48,818 nucleotides of DNA from Thermus_A sp040290245 (GTDB taxonomy: Bacteria; Deinococcota; Deinococci; Deinococcales; Thermaceae). A program made the translations under genes and the position numbers. How positions within the stretch are numbered: position 1 is the first letter of the stretch; every line of letters starts with the position of its first letter. Under the pieces are notes generated by a model, which saw nothing but the letters and a program-made list of their open reading frames with translations, was not told the origin of the DNA and did not search any database. Where the stretch lies: positions 1 to 48,818 of the forward strand of contig NZ_PSMQ01000005.1 in NCBI RefSeq assembly GCF_040290245.1, read 5' to 3'. Positions 37,128 to 44,435 of the stretch are shown one piece after another.

Positions 37128-37850
37128 CTACTGGACCGGTTTCAGGTTGGGCATCAAGACCTCCTGGGTCAGGGCGTAGCAGATCCGTCCGGCCGGGCAG
37201 GCGAGCGTCTGGCCGGTCACGGTGGTGAGGGTCTGGGAGTTGCTTCCCGACCGCACCCGATCGTTGCTTCGCGAAGCGAACACTGACAGGCTGTACCCCG
37301 CCACGCTCACCCTGGCCGAGCGGGGGTAGGCGGAAGGGCCGCAGTCCGGGGTGTTCTGGGCCACCCCATTGCTGCAGAGGTACTGGAGGTCCAGGGCCAG
37401 AATCCCCTCCGCCAGGGGCTGGAGGCTGGGGTCACCCTCCTGGCAGTCCGTCCCTGAGGACGGGGTAATGTTGACGTCGCTTCTCATCAGGGTGTCCCCG
37501 TTAAAGCCGTAGTCCACCCGGCGGCAGGCGGAGTTCTGGTCCCTGAGACTCGTTACGTAGCGGACGGTCAGGGTGTCCTTAACCCCACCATCCGTTCCCG
37601 AAAGGGCCCCCACCAGGGTGAAGCCCAGGCTGGTGGCGCCCTGGGTCCAGTACCGGGCCCCGGCCATCTGCAGGTCCCCCGCGACCACCTGCATCACCAT
37701 CCGCACCCGGTCTTGAAGCTCGCTCTTCGCCTGCGCGCGCCGGGTTGAGTCCAGCGTGGCCTGGAAGTAGGTGAAGGCCACCCCAAGGACCGAAAGCAAA
37801 AGGGCCATGGCCACGAGGAGTTCCAGGAGGGTGAAGCCCTTTTCCTTCAC
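37128..37850 (-). CDS. PilW-like minor pilin
   Basis: A 240-residue minor pilin: leader MKEKG, then FTLLELLVAMALLLSVLGVAFTYF with Glu5. The region DRVRMVMQVVAGDLQMAGARYWTQ is typical of PilW proteins. It corresponds in position to one of the pilA1-A4/comZ genes of T. thermophilus (probably pilA3). A segment encoding SVFASRSNDRVRSGSNS (about residues 188-204) is derived from the hairpin repeat that brackets the major pilin gene, in the inverted orientation and kept in frame. It overlaps the PilV-like gene by 4 bases. Confidence 0.85.
   Translation of the reverse strand: MKEKGFTLLELLVAMALLLSVLGVAFTYFQATLDSTRRAQAKSELQDRVRMVMQVVAGDLQMAGARYWTQGATSLGFTLVGALSGTDGGVKDTLTVRYVTSLRDQNSACRRVDYGFNGDTLMRSDVNITPSSGTDCQEGDPSLQPLAEGILALDLQYLCSNGVAQNTPDCGPSAYPRSARVSVAGYSLSVFASRSNDRVRSGSNSQTLTTVTGQTLACPAGRICYALTQEVLMPNLKPVQ
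37234..37287. repeat. Inverted, shortened copy of the pilin-locus repeat inside the pilW-like gene
   Basis: On the minus strand GTGTTCGCTTCGCGAAGCAAC matches the core of copy B, and 14 bases later CGGGAAGCAACTCCC matches the second unit. The element lies wholly in coding sequence and keeps the frame open. Confidence 0.7.
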
Positions 37851-38434
37851 GGCCGACCTCCTCCCGGGTTGGGACAGGGCCGGGGTTTGTCGTGGGTGGG
37901 TGAGGGGTAGACGTCGTAGCAGGTGACCCGGCGGCCCACGGTGACCTGTGAGCCTCTGGGGTGGCGGGCGGTGACCACCACCGTCACCACCCCTTCGGCC
38001 CGGATGCCCTGGGGGTTGTACTGGGGGTTGGGCGTGCTGGACTCTCCCAGGATGCTCCAGGCCGCCTGGATGCCATCCGGGCTTGTCTCCCGACCCTTGC
38101 AGACCACGTTCCTGAGGACGGTCCGGATGCCTAAGGTGCGGGGCGGGAGGTAGAGGCTGGGGCAGCCGTAGTAGTAGTCGATGAAGTAGAAGCTCCGGCC
38201 CGTTCCCGCCTCGTCCAGGTAGGGACTCTTATCGTCCACGGTCTCCGTCTTCAGGACCTCGGCGGACCTTCGCTCCAGAACGGAGACGGCGAAGGCCTTG
38301 GTGTCCGAGGCCATCCTGGCCCGGTCGGAGGCCCGCAGGCTCGAGAGCTGGCTGGAAAGAAGGGCCGCGAAGGCCAGGCCGACCACGCTGAGGGCGATGA
38401 GGAGTTCAATCAGGCTAAGGCCGTGACGGTTCAT
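37847..38434 (-). CDS. PilV-like minor pilin
   Basis: A 195-residue prepilin-like protein: leader MNRHG, then LSLIELLIALSVVGLAFAALLSSQL with the conserved Glu5. The helix continues as RASDRARMASDTKAFAVSVLERR, typical of PilV. Four cysteines (GCPSLY, VVCKG, TCYDVYP, PCPNPG) occur in the globular part. It is expected to belong to the minor-pilin priming complex at the pilus tip. It overlaps both neighbours by 4 bases, so the whole operon is translationally coupled. It corresponds to one of the T. thermophilus pilA1-A3 genes by position. Confidence 0.83.
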   Translation of the reverse strand: MNRHGLSLIELLIALSVVGLAFAALLSSQLSSLRASDRARMASDTKAFAVSVLERRSAEVLKTETVDDKSPYLDEAGTGRSFYFIDYYYGCPSLYLPPRTLGIRTVLRNVVCKGRETSPDGIQAAWSILGESSTPNPQYNPQGIRAEGVVTVVVTARHPRGSQVTVGRRVTCYDVYPSPTHDKPRPCPNPGGGRP

Positions 38435-38989
38435 TTTGCCCTCCCTTGCGGGGTGATCTCCACCCGTTTGGTGTAGGTGCCCTGGGGGTTGGTCAGGACC
38501 ACGGTGAGGCCGGGAAAATCCTGCGGGATGCCCCGGGGGTCGAAGAGGAGGGTGACGGGCGCGCTGGGGGCGGTTTGCTCTCCCGCGGAGAAGGAGGCAC
38601 CAAGTTTAAGCCGAACCCGGGCCCAGTCTCCCTGGCCGAAGAGGACCTTCTGCAGGACGCGGTCGCCCGGGGAGAGGCCAAAGCTCGTGTCGGAGTCCAA
38701 AAAGACCGTGTAGCCTCCCGCCCCGCTGGGGTCGAACTGGATCCCGGCGAAGACGTTGTTCCGGATCGCCTCGAGGCGGNNNNNNNNNNNNNNNNNNNNN
38801 NNNNNNNNNNNNNNNNNNNNNNNNNNNNNGGGCGGCCTGGTCCACCGCCCGGCGGTCCGGGGCCGCCAGGCGGGGGGGAAGAAGCGCAAGGAGGAGGCCC
38901 AGAAGGAGGAGGACGACGAGCAGTTCCACAAGGGAGAAGCCCTGCCTTTGCACCTTCTCAGCGTACCCCTTAAAGAGGGCGGGCGGCAT
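38431..38989 (-). CDS. GspH/FimT-like pseudopilin, interrupted by an assembly gap
   Basis: The N-terminal part (MPPALFKGYAEKVQRQG, then FSLVELLVVLLLLGLLLALLPP...DRRAVDQAA) and the C-terminal part (RLEAIRNNVFAGIQFDPSGAGG... to QGRAK) are in different frames because 50 N stand between them. The paralogue next door has 28 bases there, and 28 would restore the frame. The conserved Glu5 and the GspH fold strands (GYTVFLDSD, FGQGDWARVRL, LLFDPRGIP) identify a minor pilin of the FimT/GspH type, like T. thermophilus PilA2, a DNA-uptake pilin that may partner ComZ. ATG 38989 directly follows a CCCCC-ATTT-GGGGG hairpin; a GTG at the VQRQG codon is an alternative giving a shorter leader. Confidence 0.8.
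38780..38829. other. Assembly gap (50 N)
   Basis: A placeholder of 50 unknown bases inside the pseudopilin gene. Both flanks are near-identical to the tandem paralogue at ~39,300-39,390, so a repeat-induced contig break is the likely cause. Confidence 1.
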
Positions 38990-39007
38990 CCCCCAAATGG
39001 GGGGTCC

Positions 39008-39481
39008 TCACTCCACCCGGGCCCGGCCCTGCTGGGAGACCACCACCTTCCGCACATGCCCCGAGGAGGACTTTAAGGCCCAGGTTCCGGTGATGATCTT
39101 GGCCGGGATGCCCCGGGGATCGAAGAGAAGGGGGAGATTGCCCAGGGTGCTCCTCTCCTTGGCCAGGGCCACCCGGGCCCAGTCGCCCTGGCCGAAACGG
39201 ACAAGCTGGACCTCCTCCCCTGGGTCGTAGACCCGGTTGGCGTTCAGGTCCAGGAAGACCGCATACCCCCCGGCCCCGTCGGTGAAGAGGTGGACCCCGG
39301 CGAAGACGTTGTTCCGGATCGCCTCGAGGCGGGCCCGGACCACCTGCTCCGAAAGGCCCCGGGCGGCCTGGTCCACCGCCCGGCGGTCGGGGTCCGGCTG
39401 GGGGGTGGCCAAAAGAAGGAAGATTCCCAGGATCAAGAGGACCACCAGAAGTTCCAAAAGGGAGAATCCACTCGAGTTCAT
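39008..39481 (-). CDS. GspH/FimT-like pseudopilin, first gene of the competence pilin locus
   Basis: A 157-residue minor pilin starting at ATG 39481: leader MNSSG, then FSLLELLVVLLILGIFLLLATP with Glu5. The globular part has the GspH pattern DRRAVDQAARGLSEQVVRARLEAIRNNVFAG, GYAVFLDLNANRVYDPGEE and LLFDPRGIP, shared with the tandem paralogue at 38431-38989; DNA identity between them is very high in places, pointing to recent duplication or gene conversion. It matches pilA1 of T. thermophilus by position. The promoter shares its -35 box with the divergent tRNA-Ala gene. Confidence 0.85.
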   Translation of the reverse strand: MNSSGFSLLELLVVLLILGIFLLLATPQPDPDRRAVDQAARGLSEQVVRARLEAIRNNVFAGVHLFTDGAGGYAVFLDLNANRVYDPGEEVQLVRFGQGDWARVALAKERSTLGNLPLLFDPRGIPAKIITGTWALKSSSGHVRKVVVSQQGRARVE

Positions 39482-39497
39482 GAAAATTTCCAAGGGT

Positions 39498-39527
39498 ATC
39501 CTATATCTCCTGGGCGCCCCTTGACAA
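39498..39527 (-). promoter_or_regulatory. Promoter of the competence pilin operon
   Basis: On the minus strand TTGTCA (39527-39522) is followed by TATAGG after 16 bases or TAGGAT (39503-39498) after 18 bases, and ATG lies at 39481. The -35 box is the same DNA as the -35 of the tRNA-Ala promoter read on the other strand. Confidence 0.6.
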
Positions 39528-39549
39528 GAGAGGGGGTGTGGGCTAGCAT
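39521..39549 (+). promoter_or_regulatory. Promoter of tRNA-Ala
   Basis: Perfect TTGACA (39521-39526), 17-base spacer, TAGCAT (39544-39549). The mature tRNA begins 11 bases after the -10, leaving a very short 5' leader. Confidence 0.85.
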
Positions 39550-39560
39550 GGGCTTCGCTT

Positions 39561-39636
39561 GGGGCCGTGGCGCAGCTGGGAGCGCGCCTCAATGGCATTG
39601 AGGAGGTCACCGGTTCGAATCCGGTCGGCTCCACCA
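39561..39636 (+). tRNA. tRNA-Ala (GGC anticodon)
   Basis: A 76-base cloverleaf including the encoded CCA. The acceptor stem GGGGCCG pairs with CGGCTCC and includes the G3-U70 pair that identifies alanine tRNAs; the discriminator is A. The anticodon arm is CCTCA-ATGGCAT-TGAGG with anticodon GGC (codons GCC/GCU). The T arm has GGTTCGAATCC. Confidence 0.97.
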
Positions 39637-39640
39637 GATC

Positions 39641-39668
39641 CCCCGCCCGAAGGGCGGGGACGCTTTTT
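39641..39668 (+). terminator. Terminator after tRNA-Ala
   Basis: A perfect 8-bp stem, CCCCGCCC / GGGCGGGG, with loop GAA, then ACGC and TTTTT. The T run is four bases from the stem, slightly further than usual. Confidence 0.75.
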
Positions 39669-39681
39669 GAACAAGGCGGCG

Positions 39682-39710
39682 TTGCAAAGCCCTGCCCTTC
39701 CCGGTATAGT
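39682..39710 (+). promoter_or_regulatory. Promoter of rplU-rpmA-obg operon
   Basis: TTGCAA (39682-39687), exactly 17 bases, TATAGT (39705-39710). The ~55-base leader contains GGCCC-TTG-GGGCC and CTTCCGGAAG inverted repeats, possible sites for ribosomal-protein feedback, and ends in AAGGAGAGG before the rplU ATG. Confidence 0.75.
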
Positions 39711-39771
39711 GGATATTCGGTAGGCCCTTGGGGCCTTGACACTTCCGGAAGGGGCACGGAAAGGAGAGGCC

Positions 39772-40077
39772 ATGTTTGCCATCATCCAGACGGGCGGAAA
39801 ACAGTACCGGGTGGAGCCGGGGATGCGGCTTAAGGTGGAGAAGCTTCCCCTCGAGCCGGGTTCCACGCTGGAGTTTGAGCCCCTGCTCATCGGCGGGGAG
39901 GCGGTGAAGGTGGGGGCCCCCACGGTTTCTGGGGCCAAGGTGGTGGCGGAGGTCCTGGGCCACGGCAAGGGGAAAAAGGTCCTGGTCATGAAGTTCAAGG
40001 CCAAGGTCCAGTACCGCCGTAAGAAGGGGCACCGTCAGCCTTACACGGAGATTCTGGTCAAGGAGATCCAAGGTTAA
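39772..40077 (+). CDS. rplU: 50S ribosomal protein L21
   Basis: A 101-residue L21 (MFAIIQTGGKQYRVEPG), with the VMKFKAKVQYRRKKGHRQPYTEI RNA-binding loop complete. It binds 23S rRNA in the large subunit. First gene of the rplU-rpmA-obg operon, the standard bacterial order. Confidence 0.98.
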   Translation: MFAIIQTGGKQYRVEPGMRLKVEKLPLEPGSTLEFEPLLIGGEAVKVGAPTVSGAKVVAEVLGHGKGKKVLVMKFKAKVQYRRKKGHRQPYTEILVKEIQG

Positions 40078-40091
40078 GCCAGGAGTAAGCC

Positions 40092-40349
40092 ATGGCACAC
40101 AAAAAGGGTCTCGGTTCAACCAAAAACGGTCGCGACTCCAATCCGAAGTATCTGGGAGTCAAGAGGTTCGGCGGCGAGACCGTCCGCGCCGGGAACATCC
40201 TTGTCCGGCAGCGGGGCACCAAGTTCAAACCCGGCAAGAACGTGGGCATGGGCCGGGACTACACCCTCTTCGCCCTGGTGGACGGAGTCGTGGAGTACCA
40301 GGACAAGGGGCGGCTTGGGCGGTATGTGCACGTCCGGCCCCTCGCGTGA
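40092..40349 (+). CDS. rpmA: 50S ribosomal protein L27
   Basis: An 85-residue L27 beginning MAHKKGLGSTKNGRDSNPKYLG. The N-terminal tail reaches the peptidyl transferase centre in known ribosomes, and there is no N-terminal cleavage extension of the Firmicutes type. Its TGA stop directly precedes the obg ATG. Confidence 0.98.
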   Translation: MAHKKGLGSTKNGRDSNPKYLGVKRFGGETVRAGNILVRQRGTKFKPGKNVGMGRDYTLFALVDGVVEYQDKGRLGRYVHVRPLA

Positions 40350-41593
40350 ATGTTTCGTGATGTCCTAGAGATCACCGTCCAGGGCGGCCGGGGCGGGGAT
40401 GGGGCGGTGAGCTTCCGCCGGGAGAAGTTCGTGCCCAAGGGCGGCCCGGACGGGGGGGATGGAGGCCGGGGAGGTAGCGTCTATCTGCGGGCCAAGGGCA
40501 GCATAGATTCCCTGGCGGAGCTTTCCAAACGGGCTTACCGGGCCGAGGACGGGGAGCACGGCAAGGGAAGCGGCCAGCACGGCCGGGCCGGGCGGGACCT
40601 GGTGGTGGAGGTCCCCTTAGGGACCCGGGTCTTCGACGCGACGACCGGGGCGCTTTTGGCCGACCTCACCCGGGAGGGGCAGACCGTCTTGGTGGCCAAG
40701 GGGGGAGAGGGGGGGGAGGGTAATGCCCGGTTCGTGACCCCCACCCGCCAGGCCCCCCGGTTTGCCTTTGCGGGGGCGCCGGGGGAGAAAAGGCGGCTCC
40801 GCCTCGAGCTCATCCTCATCGCCGATGTGGGGCTTGTGGGCTACCCCAACGCGGGGAAGAGCAGCCTTCTGGCCGCTTTGACCCACGCTCATCCCAAGAT
40901 CGCCCCCTACCCCTTCACCACCCTAAGCCCAAATCTGGGGGTGGTGGAGGTGGGCCTCGAACGCTTCACCTTGGCCGACCTGCCGGGAATCATAGAGGGG
41001 GCCAGCCAGGGCAAGGGGCTCGGCCTGGAGTTTCTCCGGCACATTGCCCGTACCCGCGTCCTCCTCTATGTCCTAGACGCCACGGAGGACCCCATGGCCG
41101 CCCTTAAGACCCTCCGCGTGGAGGTGGGGGCCTACGACAGGGCCCTTCTCCAGCGGCCAAGCCTGGTGGCCCTCAACAAGATCGACCTCCTCCCCAAAGG
41201 GAGGTGGAGGCCCTTCTTGCCCGCCTTTCCGGGGAGGGTCTTCCGGTTTTGCCCGTGAGCGCCCTGCGGAAGGAGGGTCTTTTGGCGCTTAAGGAGGGGC
41301 TTTGGAGCTTGGTGGAAAAGGCCCCCCGGCCCAGCCTGCCCGCTCCCTTGCCCGTCCGGGTGGAGGAGGCCCCTTTGGAGGTGAGGGGGGTCCAGGAGGG
41401 GGTATACGAGGTCCACGCCCCCCAGATCGAGGCCCTGGTGGGCCGGGTGAAGGGGGAGATGGCGGAGGCCATGGCCTACCTCCAGGAAAAGCTTAAGCGG
41501 ATGGGCCTCGAGGCCGCTTTGAAGGCCAAGGGGGTGCGGGCGGGGGATACGGTGGTGCTCGCGGGCCGGGAGTTTGAGTACATCCCGGACTAG
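40350..41593 (+). CDS. obg: GTPase Obg (CgtA), with an apparent one-base frameshift
   Basis: A ribosome-associated GTPase essential in most bacteria. The glycine-rich Obg fold is at 1-158, the G domain has GYPNAGKSS (Walker A), DLPGIIEGAS (switch II) and NKID (NKxD), and the C-terminal OCT domain (EGVYEVHAPQIEALVGRV...) ends at 41593. The frame breaks right after NKIDLLPKG: the sequence CCCCAAAGGGAGG would need one more base to continue as EVEALLARLSGEG. With that base the product is 414 residues, the normal Thermus length. Because the rest is perfectly conserved, a G-run undercall is more likely than a true mutation; as given, translation would stop at 41258 after 302 residues and lose the OCT domain. 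Confidence 0.9.
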
Positions 41594-41601
41594 GAGGCGG
41601 T

Positions 41602-42168
41602 GTGCGCCTGGGCCTTTTTGGCGGAAGCTTTGACCCCATCCATATGGGCCACCTCCTGGCGGCGAGCGAGGCGGTGGAGGCCTTGGGGCTGGACCGGGTG
41701 CTCTTCGTCACCGCTGCCTACCCGCCCCACAAGACCCCGGTGGCCCCCCCGGAGGACCGGCACGCCATGGTCCTTCTGGCCACCTTGGAGGATCCGCGCT
41801 TTGAGGCCAGCCGCCTCGAGCTGGACCGGCCGGGGCCGAGCTACACGGTGGACACCCTGCGGGCTGCCCGAGGCTTATACCCGGGGGCCGATCTTTTTTT
41901 TATCACCGGGGCGGACGCCTACCGCGACCTTCTGAGCTGGAAAGAGGGGGGGAGGCTCTCTGAGTACGCTCAGCTCGTGGCCGTCTCCCGCCCCGGCTAC
42001 CCTAGGCCCACCCTCCCCGTTCCCGTTCTTTGGCTCGAGGTCCCCGAGTACGGGGTCTCCAGCTCCCTCATCCGGGAGAGGCTGAAAAGGGGGAAGAGCG
42101 TGCGCTACCTGGTTCCCCCTTTGGTGGAGGTGTACCTTGAAAAACAAGGTCTCTATCGCGTCCCTTGA
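41602..42168 (+). CDS. nadD: Nicotinate-nucleotide adenylyltransferase
   Basis: A 188-residue NadD that joins ATP and nicotinate mononucleotide to deamido-NAD. The nucleotidyltransferase motifs GGSFDPIHMGHL (9 residues from the N terminus) and SSSLIRERL (ISSTxIR type) are present. The GTG start at 41602 has AGGAGG upstream. Its 3' end overlaps the yqeK start by 32 bases; the pair nadD-yqeK is a very common neighbour pair. Confidence 0.95.
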   Translation: MRLGLFGGSFDPIHMGHLLAASEAVEALGLDRVLFVTAAYPPHKTPVAPPEDRHAMVLLATLEDPRFEASRLELDRPGPSYTVDTLRAARGLYPGADLFFITGADAYRDLLSWKEGGRLSEYAQLVAVSRPGYPRPTLPVPVLWLEVPEYGVSSSLIRERLKRGKSVRYLVPPLVEVYLEKQGLYRVP

Positions 42169-42682
42169 GGAAAAGGTGAGGGCTTTGGTCCGGCCTGAAC
42201 GCTTCGCCCATATCCAGCGGGTGGCCGCTTTGGCGCAGGAGATCGCCCGGAACAACGGCCTAGACCCTGAGCGGGCCTACCTGGCGGCCCTACTTCACGA
42301 CGCGGCCCGGGACCTTCCCGAAGCGGAGCTTCTCCGCCTCGCCCCCCCGGAGAACGAGGTGGAAAGGGCCCACCCCCTGGCCCTCCACGGCCGGGCGGCC
42401 CGGGTCTTGGCCCAACAGTGGGGCGTGAGGGACGAGAAGGTCCTGGAGGCCATCGAGGGGCACGTCTACGGGGTAGACCCGGAAAACGCCATTGGGATGG
42501 CCCTCTACGTGGCGGACATCTCCGAACCCGAGCGGGGGGTAAACGGGGAGATCCGGGAGCTGGCCCTGGCGGGGCGGCTTCTGGAGGCCTACCGCCAGGC
42601 GGTCCGGAACAAGGTGGCCTATCTTGAGAGGAAAGGGGTTCCCCTCCACCCCAAGACCCTCGAGGTCTACGAAAGACTCTGA
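42137..42682 (+). CDS. yqeK: YqeK-family HD-domain hydrolase (symmetrical Ap4A hydrolase)
   Basis: A 181-residue HD-domain protein starting at TTG 42137, with GGAGG upstream in nadD. The metal-binding residues are H25 (FAHIQRV), H54-D55 (LLHDAARD), H84 (LHGRAA) and the late Asp (YVADISEPERG). Homologues hydrolyse Ap4A to two ADP. Its stop overlaps the LCP-family start by one base. Confidence 0.92.
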   Translation: MKNKVSIASLEEKVRALVRPERFAHIQRVAALAQEIARNNGLDPERAYLAALLHDAARDLPEAELLRLAPPENEVERAHPLALHGRAARVLAQQWGVRDEKVLEAIEGHVYGVDPENAIGMALYVADISEPERGVNGEIRELALAGRLLEAYRQAVRNKVAYLERKGVPLHPKTLEVYERL

Positions 42683-43779
42683 TGCGCCCGCGGCCCTCCT
42701 TCCTCCTTTTGGGCCTTGCCCTTTGGGCCTTGGCCTACCTGCTTTGGGCCCGCCCGGACCTCAAAGGGGCGACCCAGGGGGAAGGGGTGGGGCTCTTGCC
42801 CGAGATGCGCCTGGTGGTGGCGGCCCGGGACATCAACTACTGCGGCTACCACACCCCATGTGGGCCGGGAAGCCGAACGGATACCCTCCTGTACGTCCTT
42901 GTCCAGGGGGGAAGGGCCCGGCTCATCGCCATTCCCCGGGACACCTACTCCGAGGTGGCCAGTGGCCGGATCAACGCCGCCTATGGCCGAGGCGGGGCCG
43001 GGCTTTTGAAAAAAGCGGTGGAGGAGGTCCTGGGCCTTCCCGTGGAGCACCACCTGGTCCTCACCCTCACCGGCATCGCCAGGCTGGTGGACGCGGTGGG
43101 GGGGGTGGAGGTGGTTTTGGGTCAGCCCATGCGGTACACCGACCGGGCGGCCGGGCTTTACATCGATTTTCCCGCCGGCAGACTTCACTTAGACGGCGAG
43201 GACGCGGTGAAGTACATGCGGTTCCGGCACGACGCTTTCGGGGACTATACCCGGTTGGACCGGATCAAGGCGGTTCTTGGCCAGGTGCTGGGGAAGGCCA
43301 AGGATCCTCGGCGCTGGCCCGCCCTCCTCATGGCCGCCCGGGAGGTCTGGAAGGAGGTGGACACCGACCTTTCCCTCGAGGCCCTCACCCCCTTCCTGCC
43401 CCACCTCAAAGGGATCAGCCTGGAGGCCGCCACCTTGCCCACCCTGGAGGACGGGGGGTATCTGCGGGTGGACCCCCGGGCGCGATCGGAGTTCCTAGCC
43501 CGGTTCCTGGGTGAGAGCAAGCCCCTTTACCCTCCTGAGCTTCCCCTCACCCTGCGGGGAAGCCGAAGGGCTCTGGAGCGGGCCGAGCCCTTTTTGAGGG
43601 GGATTGGGCTCTCCTTCCGCCTGGAGGAGGGGGAGGGGGTGCCGGGGGTTTACACCAAGGACCTGGAGGCGGGCCGCTACTACGCCGATCTCTTCCATCT
43701 GCCCCTCCTCTCCCCCCATCTTCCCGTGGAGGGGGTGGTGGTGGTCCTGGAAGACGCTCTTGACCAGGATCGGTTATAG
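42682..43779 (+). CDS. LytR-CpsA-Psr (LCP) family protein
   Basis: A 365-residue membrane-anchored protein: an N-terminal helix (about 5-22), then the LCP domain with RTDTLLYVLV, IAIPRDTY (Arg/Asp of the pyrophosphate site), RINAAYGRGG, and YMRFRHDAFGDYTRLDR. LCP enzymes transfer glycan polymers from lipid carriers to peptidoglycan on the outside of the cytoplasmic membrane. The last ~100 residues have no LCP counterpart but look like a LytR C-terminal region (GIGLSFRLEEGEGVPGVYTKDLE, then VVVVLEDAL). The order obg-nadD-yqeK-LCP-rsfS is common in Firmicutes and Deinococcus-Thermus. Confidence 0.9.
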   Translation: MRPRPSFLLLGLALWALAYLLWARPDLKGATQGEGVGLLPEMRLVVAARDINYCGYHTPCGPGSRTDTLLYVLVQGGRARLIAIPRDTYSEVASGRINAAYGRGGAGLLKKAVEEVLGLPVEHHLVLTLTGIARLVDAVGGVEVVLGQPMRYTDRAAGLYIDFPAGRLHLDGEDAVKYMRFRHDAFGDYTRLDRIKAVLGQVLGKAKDPRRWPALLMAAREVWKEVDTDLSLEALTPFLPHLKGISLEAATLPTLEDGGYLRVDPRARSEFLARFLGESKPLYPPELPLTLRGSRRALERAEPFLRGIGLSFRLEEGEGVPGVYTKDLEAGRYYADLFHLPLLSPHLPVEGVVVVLEDALDQDRL

Positions 43780-43780
43780 T
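43775..43780 (+). promoter_or_regulatory. Possible -10 box before rsfS
   Basis: TATAGT lies 8 bases before the rsfS ATG (43789) and overlaps the end of the LCP gene, which could give a leaderless transcript. No good -35. Confidence 0.3.
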
Positions 43781-43788
43781 AAGGGTGG

Positions 43789-44127
43789 ATGGTCAAGCCG
43801 AAGGAGGTCTTAGCCCTGGTAGGCCGGATTAAAGAGGTGCTTTCCGAAAAAAAGGCGGAGGACGTGGTGGCCTTAGACCTAACCAAGGTCTCGGAGGCGC
43901 TCGACTACTTTGTCATCGCCACCGCCCAGAGCCTCCCCCACCTGCAGGCCTTGGAAAGCCACCTGGAGGAGAGGCTTAGAGAGTTCTCCCTCGAGCCCAG
44001 GCCGAGGGAAAAGAGCCCCCGCTGGGTGGTTTTGGACTATGGGGAGGTGGTTGTCCACCTGATGAGCCGCGAGGCCCGGGCCTTCTACGACCTCGAGGGC
44101 TTCTGGGCCGATGCGGAAAGGGTCTAG
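43789..44127 (+). CDS. rsfS: Ribosomal silencing factor RsfS
   Basis: A 112-residue RsfS (Iojap/RsfA) protein that binds uL14 and blocks subunit joining in starvation. Family motifs DVVALDLTKVSEALDYFVIATA, WVVLDYGEVVVHLMSREARAFYDLEGFW are complete. It ends the long rplU operon. Confidence 0.96.
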   Translation: MVKPKEVLALVGRIKEVLSEKKAEDVVALDLTKVSEALDYFVIATAQSLPHLQALESHLEERLREFSLEPRPREKSPRWVVLDYGEVVVHLMSREARAFYDLEGFWADAERV

Positions 44128-44153
44128 CCTGCCCTAGCGGAAGGGCCGGGGGT

Positions 44154-44435
44154 TCATTTCAGCCTGGGCGGGGCCAAAGGCCCGAGGATGAAGCGTTGGA
44201 ACAGGAGGTACCCCGCCACATACACCCCCATCTGGACCCAGGGGTTGACGAAGAGGCCCAGCCCGGCTAGGCCCAGAAGGATCATGAACAGGGTGAGGCC
44301 AAAAACGACCAGGGTGGTGCGGAGGAGGAGGCCTGGAAGATAGGGGAGGGCTTGCCTTAGGGTCTTAGGCCTTCTGGCCTCCCACTCGGCCAGGAGCTTC
44401 TTTTTCCGCTTTTCCTCGCGTTTTTTCCTCCCCAC
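44154..44435 (-). CDS. Small membrane protein of unknown function
   Basis: A 93-residue protein starting at GTG 44435. The first ~25 residues are strongly basic (MGRKKREEKRKKKLLAEWEARRPK), followed by two hydrophobic segments (about 35-60 and 66-84). By the positive-inside rule the N terminus is cytoplasmic. I do not recognise the family. It is divergent from panC and shares with it a 26-bp palindrome that supplies both promoters. The GTG lies exactly 6 bases after its TATACT, so the mRNA should be leaderless. Confidence 0.65.
   Translation of the reverse strand: MGRKKREEKRKKKLLAEWEARRPKTLRQALPYLPGLLLRTTLVVFGLTLFMILLGLAGLGLFVNPWVQMGVYVAGYLLFQRFILGPLAPPRLK

Noticed and set aside
41186..41205. 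Programmed -1 frameshift site in obg
   Set aside because: CTC CCC AAA GGG does not fit an X XXY YYZ heptamer in frame, there is no clear stimulator, and one extra G gives the exact family sequence; an error is simpler.
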